Assembly: GCF_000373585.1 (NCBI RefSeq)
Contig: NZ_KB891916.1
Coordinates: forward strand, 1-52,778
Direction of reading: 5' to 3'
Origin: Streptomyces sp. MspMP-M5
GTDB taxonomy: Bacteria > Actinomycetota > Actinomycetes > Streptomycetales > Streptomycetaceae
DNA length: 52,778 nucleotides
How positions within the stretch are numbered: position 1 is the first letter of the stretch; each line of letters begins with the position of its first letter. Position numbers and translations under genes: made by a program. Shown here piece by piece: positions 18,306-26,985 of this stretch. The notes beneath the pieces were generated by a model. That model made no database searches. It was given only the letters and a program-made list of their open reading frames with translations, and was not told where the DNA came from.

Positions 18306-18883
18306 CCAAGCGTATGCGGAAAGTGTTCAAATCATGCAAAACCAGGACACTTCCCCGGGTGGTTGACCCGTGGCCCTCTTCTCACCGAGTGAGACGCCGA
18401 CTGGCGGCCTTCGCGTTGCACCGCGACCCCCCGGAGCGGGGAAGATCACAGCCGGATCACAGGACGGCAACGCCGCCCCGGGCGCGGTTGCTGACCGCAT
18501 CTCCCCGCCGTGGGCTGCACAAACCTTTCTCCGGGCCGGGTAACCGGATGAGGTGAACGAGACCCGGCGCGCCGCTCCCCGTTTGACAGCGCACCACCGC
18601 CCCGTGTCTCCTTGACCGCATGCTAGCGACCTCCGCGCACCGACTGACCCGTTCCTACGGGTCGCTCTGCGCCGTGCAGGCCCGCTGTCGCTGTTCCAGC
18701 TGTCGCAGCCACTGAGCTCCAGCCGCCCGCGCCCGCCTCATCCCGGCCGGCGCCCCGCTCCGCCCGCGTCCACCGCGCCGCGCCCCCACCGGGAACGCCC
18801 GCGCCGTGGCGCACCCCGTCCCCCGCCACCGCGGGACCGGGACCCCAGCGCGCCACTTCGCACTTCCGCCGAGGAACCCCGTC
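18306..18883. other. intergenic region between whiB and the cysteine dioxygenase-like gene
   Basis: About 580 bases without a convincing gene. It should hold distal whiB regulatory sequence and the promoter of the rightward gene. The left part is relatively AT-rich (18300-18350). Confidence 0.4.
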
Positions 18884-19426
18884 ATGAACAGCGACGTCCA
18901 GATCGCCGGCGACCCGCTCGCCATCCCCCACCTGCTGCCGCCCGTCCCCGCCCACCCCACCACCGTCGCCGGCTTCGCGGGCCTGGCCCGCGCGATCGCC
19001 GCCGACCGCGCCGCCTGGGCCCCGCTGGTCCGCTACGACGCCACCACCCGCTGGTACCACCGGCTGCGCACCGGGCCGGGCTACGAGGTGTGGCTGCTGT
19101 CCTGGGTCCCCGGGCAGGGCAGCGGCCGGCACGACCACGGCCCGTCCTCGGGCGTACTGACCGTCCTCGAAGGCGAGTTGACCGAACACACCGCCGGCGG
19201 ACCGCACACCCTGGCCGCCGGCGCCCAGCGGGTCTTCGCCCCCGGCTACGCCCACGAGGTCGTCAACGACGCGCTGGCGCCGGCCGTCAGCCTGCACGTG
19301 TACTTCCCCGGCCTGACCGAGATGCCGATGCTCGCGCCGTCCCACCCCGACGCGGCCGAAACGGCCCCCCTCGCCCCGTACAGCGCCCGCTGCGCGGCCC
19401 CGTCCGAGGAGACGGCGGCCCACTGA
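18884..19426 (+). CDS. cysteine dioxygenase family protein
   Basis: Encodes 180 residues from an ATG with GAGGA eight bases upstream; longer in-frame starts look less likely. It is a small cupin: the HDHG motif (His83, His85), Glu97 in LEGELTEH, and a later His124 in AHEVVN make up the usual non-heme iron site of bacterial cysteine dioxygenases, which oxidise cysteine to cysteine sulfinate. The substrate could be another thiol, since the family is broad. It is the first of a rightward run with fbiA, but 115 bases with palindromes separate them, so co-transcription is uncertain. Confidence 0.87.
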   Translation: MNSDVQIAGDPLAIPHLLPPVPAHPTTVAGFAGLARAIAADRAAWAPLVRYDATTRWYHRLRTGPGYEVWLLSWVPGQGSGRHDHGPSSGVLTVLEGELTEHTAGGPHTLAAGAQRVFAPGYAHEVVNDALAPAVSLHVYFPGLTEMPMLAPSHPDAAETAPLAPYSARCAAPSEETAAH

Positions 19427-19460
19427 CCCCGGCCGCCCACCGGACCTCCGCCCCTCAAGG

Positions 19461-19528
19461 GTCAGCCTGCGGCTGACAGCCCCGCCCGTCGCCCGACCAC
19501 CACCCCTCATGGCTCAGCCTGCGGCTGA
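19461..19528 (+). repeat. paired palindromes flanking a dispersed 30-bp repeat, upstream of fbiA
   Basis: A perfect 7-bp-arm palindrome GTCAGCCTGCGGCTGAC lies at 19461-19477 and is nearly repeated at 19514-19528, 13 bases before the fbiA ATG. Between them is the 30-mer 19481-19510 that recurs inside the glycosyltransferase gene. The unit could be a REP-like element or a double operator. Confidence 0.7.
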
Positions 19529-19541
19529 CAGACTTACTGCC

Positions 19542-20501
19542 ATGCGCATTGTGGTTCTGGCCGGCGGTATCGGCGGCGCCCGCTTTCTGCGGGGACTGAA
19601 GGCAGCGGCTCCGGAAGCGGACATCACCGTCATCGGCAACACCGGTGACGACATCCACCTGTTCGGGCTGAAGGTGTGTCCCGACCTCGACACCGTGATG
19701 TACACGCTCGGCGGCGGCATCAACGAGGAGCAGGGCTGGGGCCGGACGGACGAGACGTTCCGGGTGAAGGAGGAGCTCGCCGCGTACGGCGTCGGGCCGG
19801 AGTGGTTCGGGCTGGGCGACCGGGACTTCGCCACCCACATCGTCCGGACCCAGATGCTGGGCGCCGGCTACCCGCTGAGCGCCGTCACCGAGGCGCTGTG
19901 CGCCCGATGGCAGCCCGGGGTGCGGCTGCTGCCGATGTCCGACGACCGGATCGAGACCCATGTCGCCGTCGAGGACGAGAACGGCGAGCGCAAGGCCGTG
20001 CACTTCCAGGAGTACTGGGTGCGGCTGCGGGCCTCGGTGCCGGCGCTGGCCGTGGTGCCGGTCGGTGCCGAGCAGGCCAAGCCGGCGCCCGGCGTGCTGG
20101 AGGCGCTCGCCGCGGCCGACGTGATCCTCTTCCCGCCGTCCAACCCGGTCGTCAGCGTCGGCACGATCCTGGCCGTACCGGGCATCCGGGAGGCCGTTGC
20201 GGAGGCCACGGCTCCGGTCGTCGGGCTGTCGCCGATCGTCGGGGACGCCCCGGTGCGCGGCATGGCCGACAAGGTGCTGGAGGCGGTCGGCGTGGAGTCC
20301 ACCGCAGCGGCGGTGGCCCGGCACTATGGAGCGGGCCTGCTGGACGGCTGGCTGGTGGACGGCGTGGACGCGGGCGCGGTGGCGGACGTCGAGGCGGCGG
20401 GCATCCGCTGCCGGGCGGTGCCGCTGATGATGACGGACCTGGCCGCCACCGCCGCGATGGCCCGCGAGGCGCTGACGCTGGCCGAGGAGGTACGGGCATG
20501 A
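19542..20501 (+). CDS. fbiA: 2-phospho-L-lactate transferase-type enzyme of coenzyme F420 synthesis
   Basis: A 319-residue CofD/FbiA protein. It joins a lactyl- or phosphoenolpyruvyl-guanosine donor to the deazaflavin Fo, giving F420-0 or dehydro-F420-0; actinobacteria are reported to use the PEP-derived route. Motifs: VVLAGGIGGARFLRGL (4-19), GNTGDD (32-37), DLDTVMYTLGGG (48-59) and the PPSNPVVSVGTIL region near 198-210. The ATG lacks a Shine-Dalgarno sequence, so the mRNA may be leaderless or the start may lie in the upstream palindrome. Its TGA overlaps the ATG of fbiB (ATGA), showing coupling. Confidence 0.93.
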   Translation: MRIVVLAGGIGGARFLRGLKAAAPEADITVIGNTGDDIHLFGLKVCPDLDTVMYTLGGGINEEQGWGRTDETFRVKEELAAYGVGPEWFGLGDRDFATHIVRTQMLGAGYPLSAVTEALCARWQPGVRLLPMSDDRIETHVAVEDENGERKAVHFQEYWVRLRASVPALAVVPVGAEQAKPAPGVLEALAAADVILFPPSNPVVSVGTILAVPGIREAVAEATAPVVGLSPIVGDAPVRGMADKVLEAVGVESTAAAVARHYGAGLLDGWLVDGVDAGAVADVEAAGIRCRAVPLMMTDLAATAAMAREALTLAEEVRA

Positions 20502-21934
20502 CCGGAGCGGCGGAGGCCCCCGGATACCGCGTGTGGACGCTGCCGGGCCTCCCCGAGGTGCGGCCCGGCGACGACCTCGTCAAGTTGATCGCGGCCGCGG
20601 CGAGCGGCCCGGGCGCGCCCCAACTGGCCGACGGCGACGTGGTGTTGGTCACCTCGAAGATCGTCAGCAAGGCGGAGGGCCGGATCGTCGAGGCGGCCGA
20701 CCGCGAGGCGGCCATCGACGCCGAGACGGTGCGGGTGGTGGCCCGCCGCGGCACCCTGCGGATCGTGGAGGACCGCCGCGGCCTGGTGATGGCCGCGGCC
20801 GGCGTGGACGCCTCCAACACCCCTTCCGGCACGATCCTGTTGCTGCCCGAGGACCCGGACGCGTCGGCCCGGGCGCTGCGGGCCGGGCTGCGCGAGACGC
20901 TCGGCGTGAACGTCGGCGTCGTCGTCACCGACACCTTCGGGCGGCCCTGGCGCAGCGGACTGACCGACGTCGCCATCGGGGCGGCCGGGGTGCGGGTGCT
21001 GGACGACCTGCGCGGCGGCACCGACGCGTACGGCAATCCGCTGGTCGCCACCATCGTGGCCACCGCGGACGAACTCGCCGCCGCGGGCGACCTGGTGAAG
21101 GGCAAGGCCACGGGGCTGCCGGTGGCGGTGGTACGGGGGCTGGCGCATGTCGTGGTGCCGGGGGCGGGGGGCGTGACCGCGGCGGCTTCCGGCTCGGTGT
21201 CCGCGTCCGGCTCGGCGTCCACGTTTGGCTCGGTGTCCGTGTCCGGCTCCGGGGACGGGGCCGGGGAGGCGGAGGATCCGGGGGCGCGGGCGCTGGTGCG
21301 GAACGCGGCGGACGACATGTTCCGGCTGGGCACGTCGGAGGCGGTGCGGGAGGCGGTGACGCTGCGGCGCACGGTCCGGGAGTTCACCGACGATCCGGTG
21401 GATCCGGGGGCGGTGCGGCGCGCGGTGGCCGCGGCGCTGACCGCGCCGGCGCCGCACCACACCACGCCGTGGCGCTTCGTCCTCCTGGAGTCGGCGGAGG
21501 CCCGGACCCGGCTCCTGGACGCGATGCGGGCCGCCTGGGTCGCCGACCTGCGGGCGGACGGGAAGTCGGAGGAGGCCATCGCCAAACGGGTGCGGCGCGG
21601 CGATGTGCTGCGCAACGCGCCGTATCTGGCGGTGCCGTGCATGGTGCTGGACGGCGCGCACGCCTACCCGGACGCGCGGCGCGCCGCCGCCGAGCGCGAG
21701 ATGTTCGTCGTCGCGCACGGCGCGGGCATCCAGAACTTCCTGGTCGCGCTCGCCGGCGAGCGGCTGGGGTCGGCGTGGATCTCCTCGACGATGTTCTGCC
21801 GCGACGTGGTCCGCGAGGCGCTGGAACTGCCCACGGAGTGGGAGCCGATGGGGGCGGTGGCCATCGGCCGCCCGGCCGCGGCCCCGCGGGAGCGGCCGGC
21901 ACGACCGGTGGACGACTACCTCAGCGTCCGCTGA
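20498..21934 (+). CDS. fbiB: bifunctional F420 gamma-glutamyl ligase / nitroreductase-like FMN domain
   Basis: A 478-residue FbiB. The N-terminal CofE-like domain (about 10-230) adds glutamates to F420-0; it has VVLVTSKIVSKAEGR (about 48-62) and the TDTFGRPWRSGLTDVAIG segment (about 144-161). The C-terminal nitroreductase-fold domain (about 275-478) starts with LRRTVREFTDDPVDP and in mycobacteria reduces dehydro-F420-0. Between them lies a Ser/Gly linker (about 230-255) encoded by an 18-bp tandem repeat (21188-21256), longer than I expect for the family. Coupled to fbiA by a four-base overlap. Confidence 0.93.
   Translation: MTGAAEAPGYRVWTLPGLPEVRPGDDLVKLIAAAASGPGAPQLADGDVVLVTSKIVSKAEGRIVEAADREAAIDAETVRVVARRGTLRIVEDRRGLVMAAAGVDASNTPSGTILLLPEDPDASARALRAGLRETLGVNVGVVVTDTFGRPWRSGLTDVAIGAAGVRVLDDLRGGTDAYGNPLVATIVATADELAAAGDLVKGKATGLPVAVVRGLAHVVVPGAGGVTAAASGSVSASGSASTFGSVSVSGSGDGAGEAEDPGARALVRNAADDMFRLGTSEAVREAVTLRRTVREFTDDPVDPGAVRRAVAAALTAPAPHHTTPWRFVLLESAEARTRLLDAMRAAWVADLRADGKSEEAIAKRVRRGDVLRNAPYLAVPCMVLDGAHAYPDARRAAAEREMFVVAHGAGIQNFLVALAGERLGSAWISSTMFCRDVVREALELPTEWEPMGAVAIGRPAAAPRERPARPVDDYLSVR
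21185..21256 (+). repeat. 18-bp tandem repeat in the fbiB linker
   Basis: Four imperfect units, each beginning TCCGGCTCGG or similar and encoding SGSVSA-like hexapeptides, lie in the interdomain linker of FbiB. Confidence 0.75.
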
Positions 21935-22114
21935 GGCTGCTGCTGAGGACCGCCGGCAGCGTCCGCTGAGCACCGCCGCTGGGGACCCGCACGCTCGGCG
22001 GCGGCGCGCCGCACATCCGAGGCTGAGGTCCGGCGCGCCCGTGTCTCCGGTGGGTGGCACCGCGACCGGTGTGTGGCACGCCTCGGCCACGGCCGGGTCC
22101 GGCCGCAACCGGGG

Positions 22115-23023
22115 TCACAGCCGGGCGATGTCGCCCACCGGGAAGCGCGGGGCGCGGCGCGGCGGTACCAGGCCGGAGAGCAGGATCAGCCGGGCCGCGC
22201 GGTGCCGCTGCCCCTCGTAGGGCGCGAGGAGCTCCAGCATCTCCTCGTCGGTGGTGCCACGCCGGCCGGTGAGCGCATAGCCGATGATCTTCGGCAGGTG
22301 CAGGTCGCCGACGGTGATCGCGTCGGGGGCGCCCAGGGCGCGCTGGAGGGTCTCGGCGGCCGTCCAGGGGCCGATGCCCGGGATCGCGGTCAGCCGGCGG
22401 GTGGCGTCCGCGAGGTCCATCCGCGCGGCCTCCTCCATACGGGCCGCGACCCGGACCGCCCGCAGGACCGCCGACGACCGCTTGGCGTCGACGCCCGCGC
22501 GGTGCCACTCCCAGGACGGGATCAGCGCCCAGCCGCGCGGGTCGGGCAGCACCCGCAGCCGGTCCCAGGGGCCGGGTGCGGGCGTGCCGTGGCGCTGGAG
22601 CAGCAGCCGCCAGGCGCGGTACGCCTCGTCGCTGGTGACCTTCTGCTCCAGGATCGACGGGATCAGCGACTCCAGGACCAGTCCGGTGCGGGCGAGCCGG
22701 ACGCCGGGGTGGCGGCGGCGGGCCTCGTGGACGACACGATGGCGGGCCGTCAGGGCCTCCGGGTCGTCGGACTCCCCCAGCAGCTCCGGCAGACGGTCCA
22801 GCAGCCACTCGGCGCCGGAGCCCCAGGCCGTCGCCACGACGTGGCCGTCGGCGGGGCGGGCCGCCAGGCGCAGGGTGCCGGGGCCGGCGGGCGTGCGGCA
22901 GGCCCGCCAGATCTCGTCGCCGCGGACCGCGAAGGCCGGGTCGCCGGGACCGCGGCGCAGCACCCCGAGGGTGCGGTGCAGGTCGTACGGGCCGGGCGGG
23001 ACCCAGGTGCGGGTGGCGGGCAT
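22115..23023 (-). CDS. DNA-3-methyladenine glycosylase (AlkA-like, HhH-GPD family)
   Basis: A 302-residue base-excision repair glycosylase that removes alkylated purines. The helix-hairpin-helix is LTAIPGIGPWTAAETL (about 211-226), followed by the Asp in TVGDLHLPK (Asp240), the expected catalytic residue of the HhH-GPD superfamily. The N-terminal region (1-110) resembles the AlkA beta domain. Conserved LIPSILEQKVT lies near 120-130. The gene is transcribed toward fbiB (convergent), with 180 bases between, and starts 64 bases past the manC stop on the same strand. Confidence 0.9.
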   Translation of the reverse strand: MPATRTWVPPGPYDLHRTLGVLRRGPGDPAFAVRGDEIWRACRTPAGPGTLRLAARPADGHVVATAWGSGAEWLLDRLPELLGESDDPEALTARHRVVHEARRRHPGVRLARTGLVLESLIPSILEQKVTSDEAYRAWRLLLQRHGTPAPGPWDRLRVLPDPRGWALIPSWEWHRAGVDAKRSSAVLRAVRVAARMEEAARMDLADATRRLTAIPGIGPWTAAETLQRALGAPDAITVGDLHLPKIIGYALTGRRGTTDEEMLELLAPYEGQRHRAARLILLSGLVPPRRAPRFPVGDIARL

Positions 23024-23087
23024 GCGGCCAGGCTAGGCGATGGGCGGGCGGTCGGGTGAGGCGATCGGGGGTGGGCCGGGCGTTGGG

Positions 23088-24170
23088 CTACTGGTCGGAG
23101 GAGAAGCGGACGGAGGCGGCGGGGAGGTGGGCGTCGCACCAGATGCGGATGCCGTCGCGGAGTTCGTTGTCGGGGCCGATCACGGCGCCGTCGCCGATCA
23201 CCGCGCCGTCGAGGACCGTGTTGGCCCCGATCCGGGCGCCGGCGCCGATCAGCGAGTCGCGGACCTGGGCCCCCGGTTCGATCACCGCGCCGTCGAGGAC
23301 GGTGCTCCCGTCGACCCGGGCGCCGGCGCCGACCCGGGCGGCGGAGCCGACGACGGTGCCGCCGGTGAGCTTGGCGTCCGGGGCGACCTCGGCGCCGTCC
23401 AGGACGAGGCGGTCGCCGCAGCGGCCGGGGACGGCCGGCGACGGGGCGCGGCCCATGACCAGGTCGGCGGAGCCGCGGACGAACGCCTGCGGGGTGCCGA
23501 GGTCGAGCCAGTACGTGGAGTCGACCATGCCCTGGAGGTGGGCGCCGTCGGCGAGCAGGCCGGGGAAGGTCTCGCGTTCGACGGAGACCGGGCGGCCGGT
23601 GGGGATGGCGTCGATGACCGACCGGTTGAAGACGTAGGCACCGGCGTTGATCTGGTCGGTGACGATCTCCTCGGGGGTCTGCGGCTTCTCCAGGAAGGCG
23701 GTGACCCGGCCGGTGTCGTCGGTGGGGACGAGCCCGAAGGCGCGCGGGTCCTCGACCCGGGTCAGGTGCAGGGAGACGTCGGCGCCGCTGGTGCGGTGGG
23801 TGTCGACGAGGGCGCGGATGTCCAGGCCGGTGAGGATGTCGCCGTTGAAGATCAGCACCGGGTCGCCGGGGGCGGAGTGCAGCCGGGAGGCGACGTTGCG
23901 GATGGCGCCGCCGGTGCCCAGCGGTTCCACCTCGGTGACGTACTCCAGGTGCAGGCCGAGCGCGGAGCCGTCGCCGAAGTACGGCTCGAAGACCTCGGCG
24001 AGGTAGGAGGTGGCCAGGACGACGTGCTCGACGCCGGCGGCGCGGGCGCGCGCCAACTGGTGGGTGAGGAAGGGCACGCCGGCCGCCGGGACCATGGGCT
24101 TGGGCGTGTGCACCGTCAGCGGGCGCAGCCGGGTGCCCTTGCCGCCGACCAGGAGGATCGCTTCAGTCAC
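23088..24170 (-). CDS. manC: mannose-1-phosphate guanylyltransferase-type nucleotidyltransferase
   Basis: About 360 residues from a GTG with TGAGGA just upstream. The N-terminal nucleotidyltransferase domain has GGKGTRLRPLT (9-19), a FNGDI metal site near 105-110, and EKPQTPEE near 157; the C-terminal part (about 265-345) is a left-handed beta-helix of hexapeptide repeats. This combination is typical of bacterial GDP-mannose and related NDP-sugar synthases. Substrate is inferred from family and from manA/manB in the window; glucose-1-phosphate cannot be excluded. An in-frame extension upstream is open because of tandem repeats, but the GTG with its RBS gives the family-typical start MTEAILLVGGKGTR. 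Confidence 0.85.
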   Translation of the reverse strand: MTEAILLVGGKGTRLRPLTVHTPKPMVPAAGVPFLTHQLARARAAGVEHVVLATSYLAEVFEPYFGDGSALGLHLEYVTEVEPLGTGGAIRNVASRLHSAPGDPVLIFNGDILTGLDIRALVDTHRTSGADVSLHLTRVEDPRAFGLVPTDDTGRVTAFLEKPQTPEEIVTDQINAGAYVFNRSVIDAIPTGRPVSVERETFPGLLADGAHLQGMVDSTYWLDLGTPQAFVRGSADLVMGRAPSPAVPGRCGDRLVLDGAEVAPDAKLTGGTVVGSAARVGAGARVDGSTVLDGAVIEPGAQVRDSLIGAGARIGANTVLDGAVIGDGAVIGPDNELRDGIRIWCDAHLPAASVRFSSDQ

Positions 24171-24350
24171 TGTGTCCTCAGTTCGCTTCTCCGCCCGCGC
24201 AGCGGTGCGGCACTCGACGACGTCCACCACAGCCCGGTGGCTGCACGTGCGACGCTCACGTGTCCTCTGTTCGCTTCTCCGCCCGCGCAGCGCAGCGGTG
24301 CGGCACTCGACGTCCACTGCGCGCGTGCGACGCTCACGTGGTCCTCTCTG
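24171..24350 (-). repeat. tandem duplication upstream of manC
   Basis: A unit of roughly 80-90 bases occurs twice (24171-24260 and 24261-24340), sharing the sequence GTTCGCTTCTCCGCCCGCGC and the following GGTGCGGCACTCGACG stretch. Each copy ends with a GAGGAC...GTG-like motif on the minus strand, so the RBS/start region of manC has been copied. The rest of this 327-base gap shows no gene. Confidence 0.8.
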
Positions 24351-24497
24351 CTTTCTGCTGGTTGCCACTGGTTCGGCCGGTCGGCGGACCAGTGTAGGCA
24401 GACGGTCCGCCGGCTCCAGTAGCCGGGACGCGGCCGGGCCGGTGACGCGGCGACAGGGCACCTGCGGTCCTTAGGACGCGGCGGGGCCGGGAGAGGT

Positions 24498-25826
24498 TCA
24501 GCGGCCCTGGAGGTGGGCGGCGGCCTGGCGGACGGCGGGGAGGTCGGCGTACAGGCGGGTGCCGGGGCATTCGGTCTTGAAGCCGTCGCGGTGGCCGGAG
24601 ATGACGTGCTGTTGGACGGTCTTCCCCCTGCGGTAGAGGTTGCCGCCGCTGGAGGTCATGGGAGCGCGGCCGCGCGGGTCGGCGCCGTACAGGCCGAGCT
24701 TCCAGGCCGTCAGGCGGGCCAGGGCCTCCACGGCGGGGCGCGTCGGGGCGGCCTTGTTGAAGGAGCCGAGGAGGGCGATGCCGGTGCTGTCGTTGTTGAA
24801 GCCGAGGGTGTGGGCGCCGAGTACGGGTTTGGCGACGCCGCCGGCGCGGCCCTCGTAGACGGTGCCGCACTTGTCGATGAGGAAGTTGTAGCCGATGTCG
24901 CGCCAGTGGCTGCTCTTGACGTGGTAGCGGTACAGGCCGCGGATCACCGAAGGGGCCTGTGCGCAGGTGTAGTTGTTGCCGGTGGCGCTGTGGTGGACGA
25001 AGGCGGCGCGGACGGTGTGGGTGTAGACGAAGCGGGCCTCGCGCAGTCGCTCGTCGGCGCCCCAGCCGGCGCGGGTGACGATGCGCGGGCGGGCGCCGAT
25101 GTGGGCCGGTCCGGTGGGGAGGTGGCCGCCGGCGGCGGCGATGTCGGCCTGGGCGGCGGCCTGGTCGGCGGCGGGGATCTCGGTGGCGCCGGGCGGGGCG
25201 AGGGGGGCGTTGGCGGCGGTGCCGGCGGCGGCCGCGGGGGTGGGGGGCGGGCCGCCGCGTACGGCGGGGGTGTCGGGGCCGGGGTCGACGAGTTCGAGGC
25301 GGAGGCCGTGCGGGAGGGCGCCGGCGGCGCGGTGCGGGTCGTCGAGGGTGAGGCGCAGTTGGATGGCGTCGCTGGCGCCGACCCAGAGGGGCGCGGTGCT
25401 GCCGCGGGCGCGGGTGCCCTGGGGTTCGCCGCCCGGGTCGGGGGCGTCGTCGCTGTCGGTCTGGAGGTCCTGCCAGTCGGACCACTGGGCGCTGCCGCGG
25501 GCGCGGGTGCGGACCTGGGCGCGGCCGCGGAGGGCGCGGGCGGCGTCGTCCCAGACGACGCCGACGAGGGAGAACGGGCGGACGGCGCGGGGCGGGAGTT
25601 CGTGGACGGTGTTCTCCTGCGGCGGGACGGTGGCCCGGGCCGCGCCGTGTGGGGCGGTCAGGCCGAGGCCGTCCAGGGGCAGGGACTGGGTGGCGCCCGG
25701 CAGGTCGCCGGCGCTCGCCGTGCCGGGCCCGGCGGCCGCCTGCGCGGGGTGCGCGGGCGGGGCGAGGGGCAGGGCGAGGGCGGCCGTGCACGCGGCGCCG
25801 AGGCAGGTGGCGAGGATGGGGCGCAT
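24498..25826 (-). CDS. secreted PGRP-type N-acetylmuramoyl-L-alanine amidase
   Basis: A 442-residue peptidoglycan amidase from the ATG at 25826 (MRPILATCLG), with AGGA seven bases upstream. The signal sequence (1-30) has a hydrophobic Ala/Leu core ending in AHPAQA. A linker and a non-catalytic region (about 40-215) precede the amidase_2/PGRP domain (about 250-420). Zinc ligands are visible: His in AFVHHSATG, His in ISGHRDG, and Cys in TECPGT. It cleaves the bond between N-acetylmuramate and L-Ala. It is divergent from the TIGR03089 gene. Confidence 0.92.
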   Translation of the reverse strand: MRPILATCLGAACTAALALPLAPPAHPAQAAAGPGTASAGDLPGATQSLPLDGLGLTAPHGAARATVPPQENTVHELPPRAVRPFSLVGVVWDDAARALRGRAQVRTRARGSAQWSDWQDLQTDSDDAPDPGGEPQGTRARGSTAPLWVGASDAIQLRLTLDDPHRAAGALPHGLRLELVDPGPDTPAVRGGPPPTPAAAAGTAANAPLAPPGATEIPAADQAAAQADIAAAGGHLPTGPAHIGARPRIVTRAGWGADERLREARFVYTHTVRAAFVHHSATGNNYTCAQAPSVIRGLYRYHVKSSHWRDIGYNFLIDKCGTVYEGRAGGVAKPVLGAHTLGFNNDSTGIALLGSFNKAAPTRPAVEALARLTAWKLGLYGADPRGRAPMTSSGGNLYRRGKTVQQHVISGHRDGFKTECPGTRLYADLPAVRQAAAHLQGR

Positions 25827-25952
25827 GGGGAAATCCTGGGACGGCCCGGGGCGGCCCGCCATCGCTGGTGGGGCGGGGCTTCGGCCGAACCGGTGGCGGG
25901 TGCGGCCGGACCCGACTGCCCGTCAGGGTCCGTCGCGCGTACGCTGGCCGCG

Positions 25953-26711
25953 ATGAACGCCATCGATCGCACCCCCGCCGACCTGCTGGGTTCCGCGCTC
26001 GCCGCGGACCCGGCCCGCCCGCTGGTGACCTTCTACGACGATGCCACCGGCGAGCGGGTGGAACTGTCCGTCGCGACCTTCGCCAATTGGGTGGCGAAGA
26101 CCGCCAACTACCTCCAGGGCGATCTGGCCGCCGAGCCCGGCGACCGGCTCGCGCTGCTGTTGCCCGCGCACTGGCAGACCGCGGTGTGGCTGCTGGCGTG
26201 TGCGTCGGTGGGGGTGGTCGCGGAGGTGGGCGGTGATCCGGGCGCGGCGGATCTGGTCGTCAGCGGCCCGGATGCGCTCGATGCGGCGCGGGCCTGTTCC
26301 GGGGAGCGGGTGGCGTTGGCGCTGCGCCCGTTGGGGGGCCGGTTCCCGCAGCCGCCGGCGGGGTTCGCGGACTTCGCGGTGGAGGTGCCGGGTCAGGGTG
26401 ACCGGTTCGTGCCGTTCGCCCCGGTGGATCCGAGGGCGCCGGCGCTGGTGGTCGGCGGCGAGGAACTGACGGGCGCCGGGATCGGGGAGCGGGCGCTGGC
26501 GGATGCCGCGGCGGCCGGGATGCCGCCGGCGCCGCGGGTGTTGTCGGGCCTGGCGTACGACAGTTGGCGGGGGTTGTCGGCGGGGCTGTACGCGCCCCTG
26601 GCGGCGGGGGGTTCGGTGGTGCTCTGCCGGCATCTGGACCGTTTGGACGGGGCGGCGCTGGCCGGTCGGGAGGCCGCGGAGAAGGTCACGTTCACGGTGC
26701 CGCGTTCCTGA
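25953..26711 (+). CDS. TIGR03089 family protein
   Basis: A 252-residue actinobacterial protein (MNAIDRTPADLLGSALAADP start) that resembles the N-terminal lobe of AMP-binding acyl-CoA synthetases (about 1-230) but lacks the C-terminal catalytic lobe and the usual P-loop-like adenylation motif. I recognise it as the TIGR03089 family, of unknown function; catalytic adenylation is unlikely. It is divergent from the amidase gene with about 125 bases between and precedes the first LCP gene. Confidence 0.85.
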   Translation: MNAIDRTPADLLGSALAADPARPLVTFYDDATGERVELSVATFANWVAKTANYLQGDLAAEPGDRLALLLPAHWQTAVWLLACASVGVVAEVGGDPGAADLVVSGPDALDAARACSGERVALALRPLGGRFPQPPAGFADFAVEVPGQGDRFVPFAPVDPRAPALVVGGEELTGAGIGERALADAAAAGMPPAPRVLSGLAYDSWRGLSAGLYAPLAAGGSVVLCRHLDRLDGAALAGREAAEKVTFTVPRS

Positions 26712-26985
26712 GGACGGGGCCCGAGTCCGTTCCGGGAGTTCTGTGCCCGCCCGTTCCTGAGCGCCGGTTGAGTGCCCGGTGGGGTGCCCGGTGGGGTGCC
26801 CGCTCCCCCGTCCGGCGGAGGGTGGTTCCCGTCGGGCGGGCCGGTTCGTCCGGCCGGGGCCATGCTCGGGTTACGTACGCCCGGCGACGCCGGGTGCGTA
26901 CGGGCTCCCCGGCGCGGGGTCCGGCGGTCTTCCCGGTGGTGCCGGCGCGGGGGCGTCCGGTCGACTCCGAGGGAGGCCCGCCCAC

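Noticed and set aside
18370..18395. TCACCGAGTGA as a second BldD box upstream of whiB.
   Set aside because: The spacing between the arms is two bases too short for the BldD consensus.
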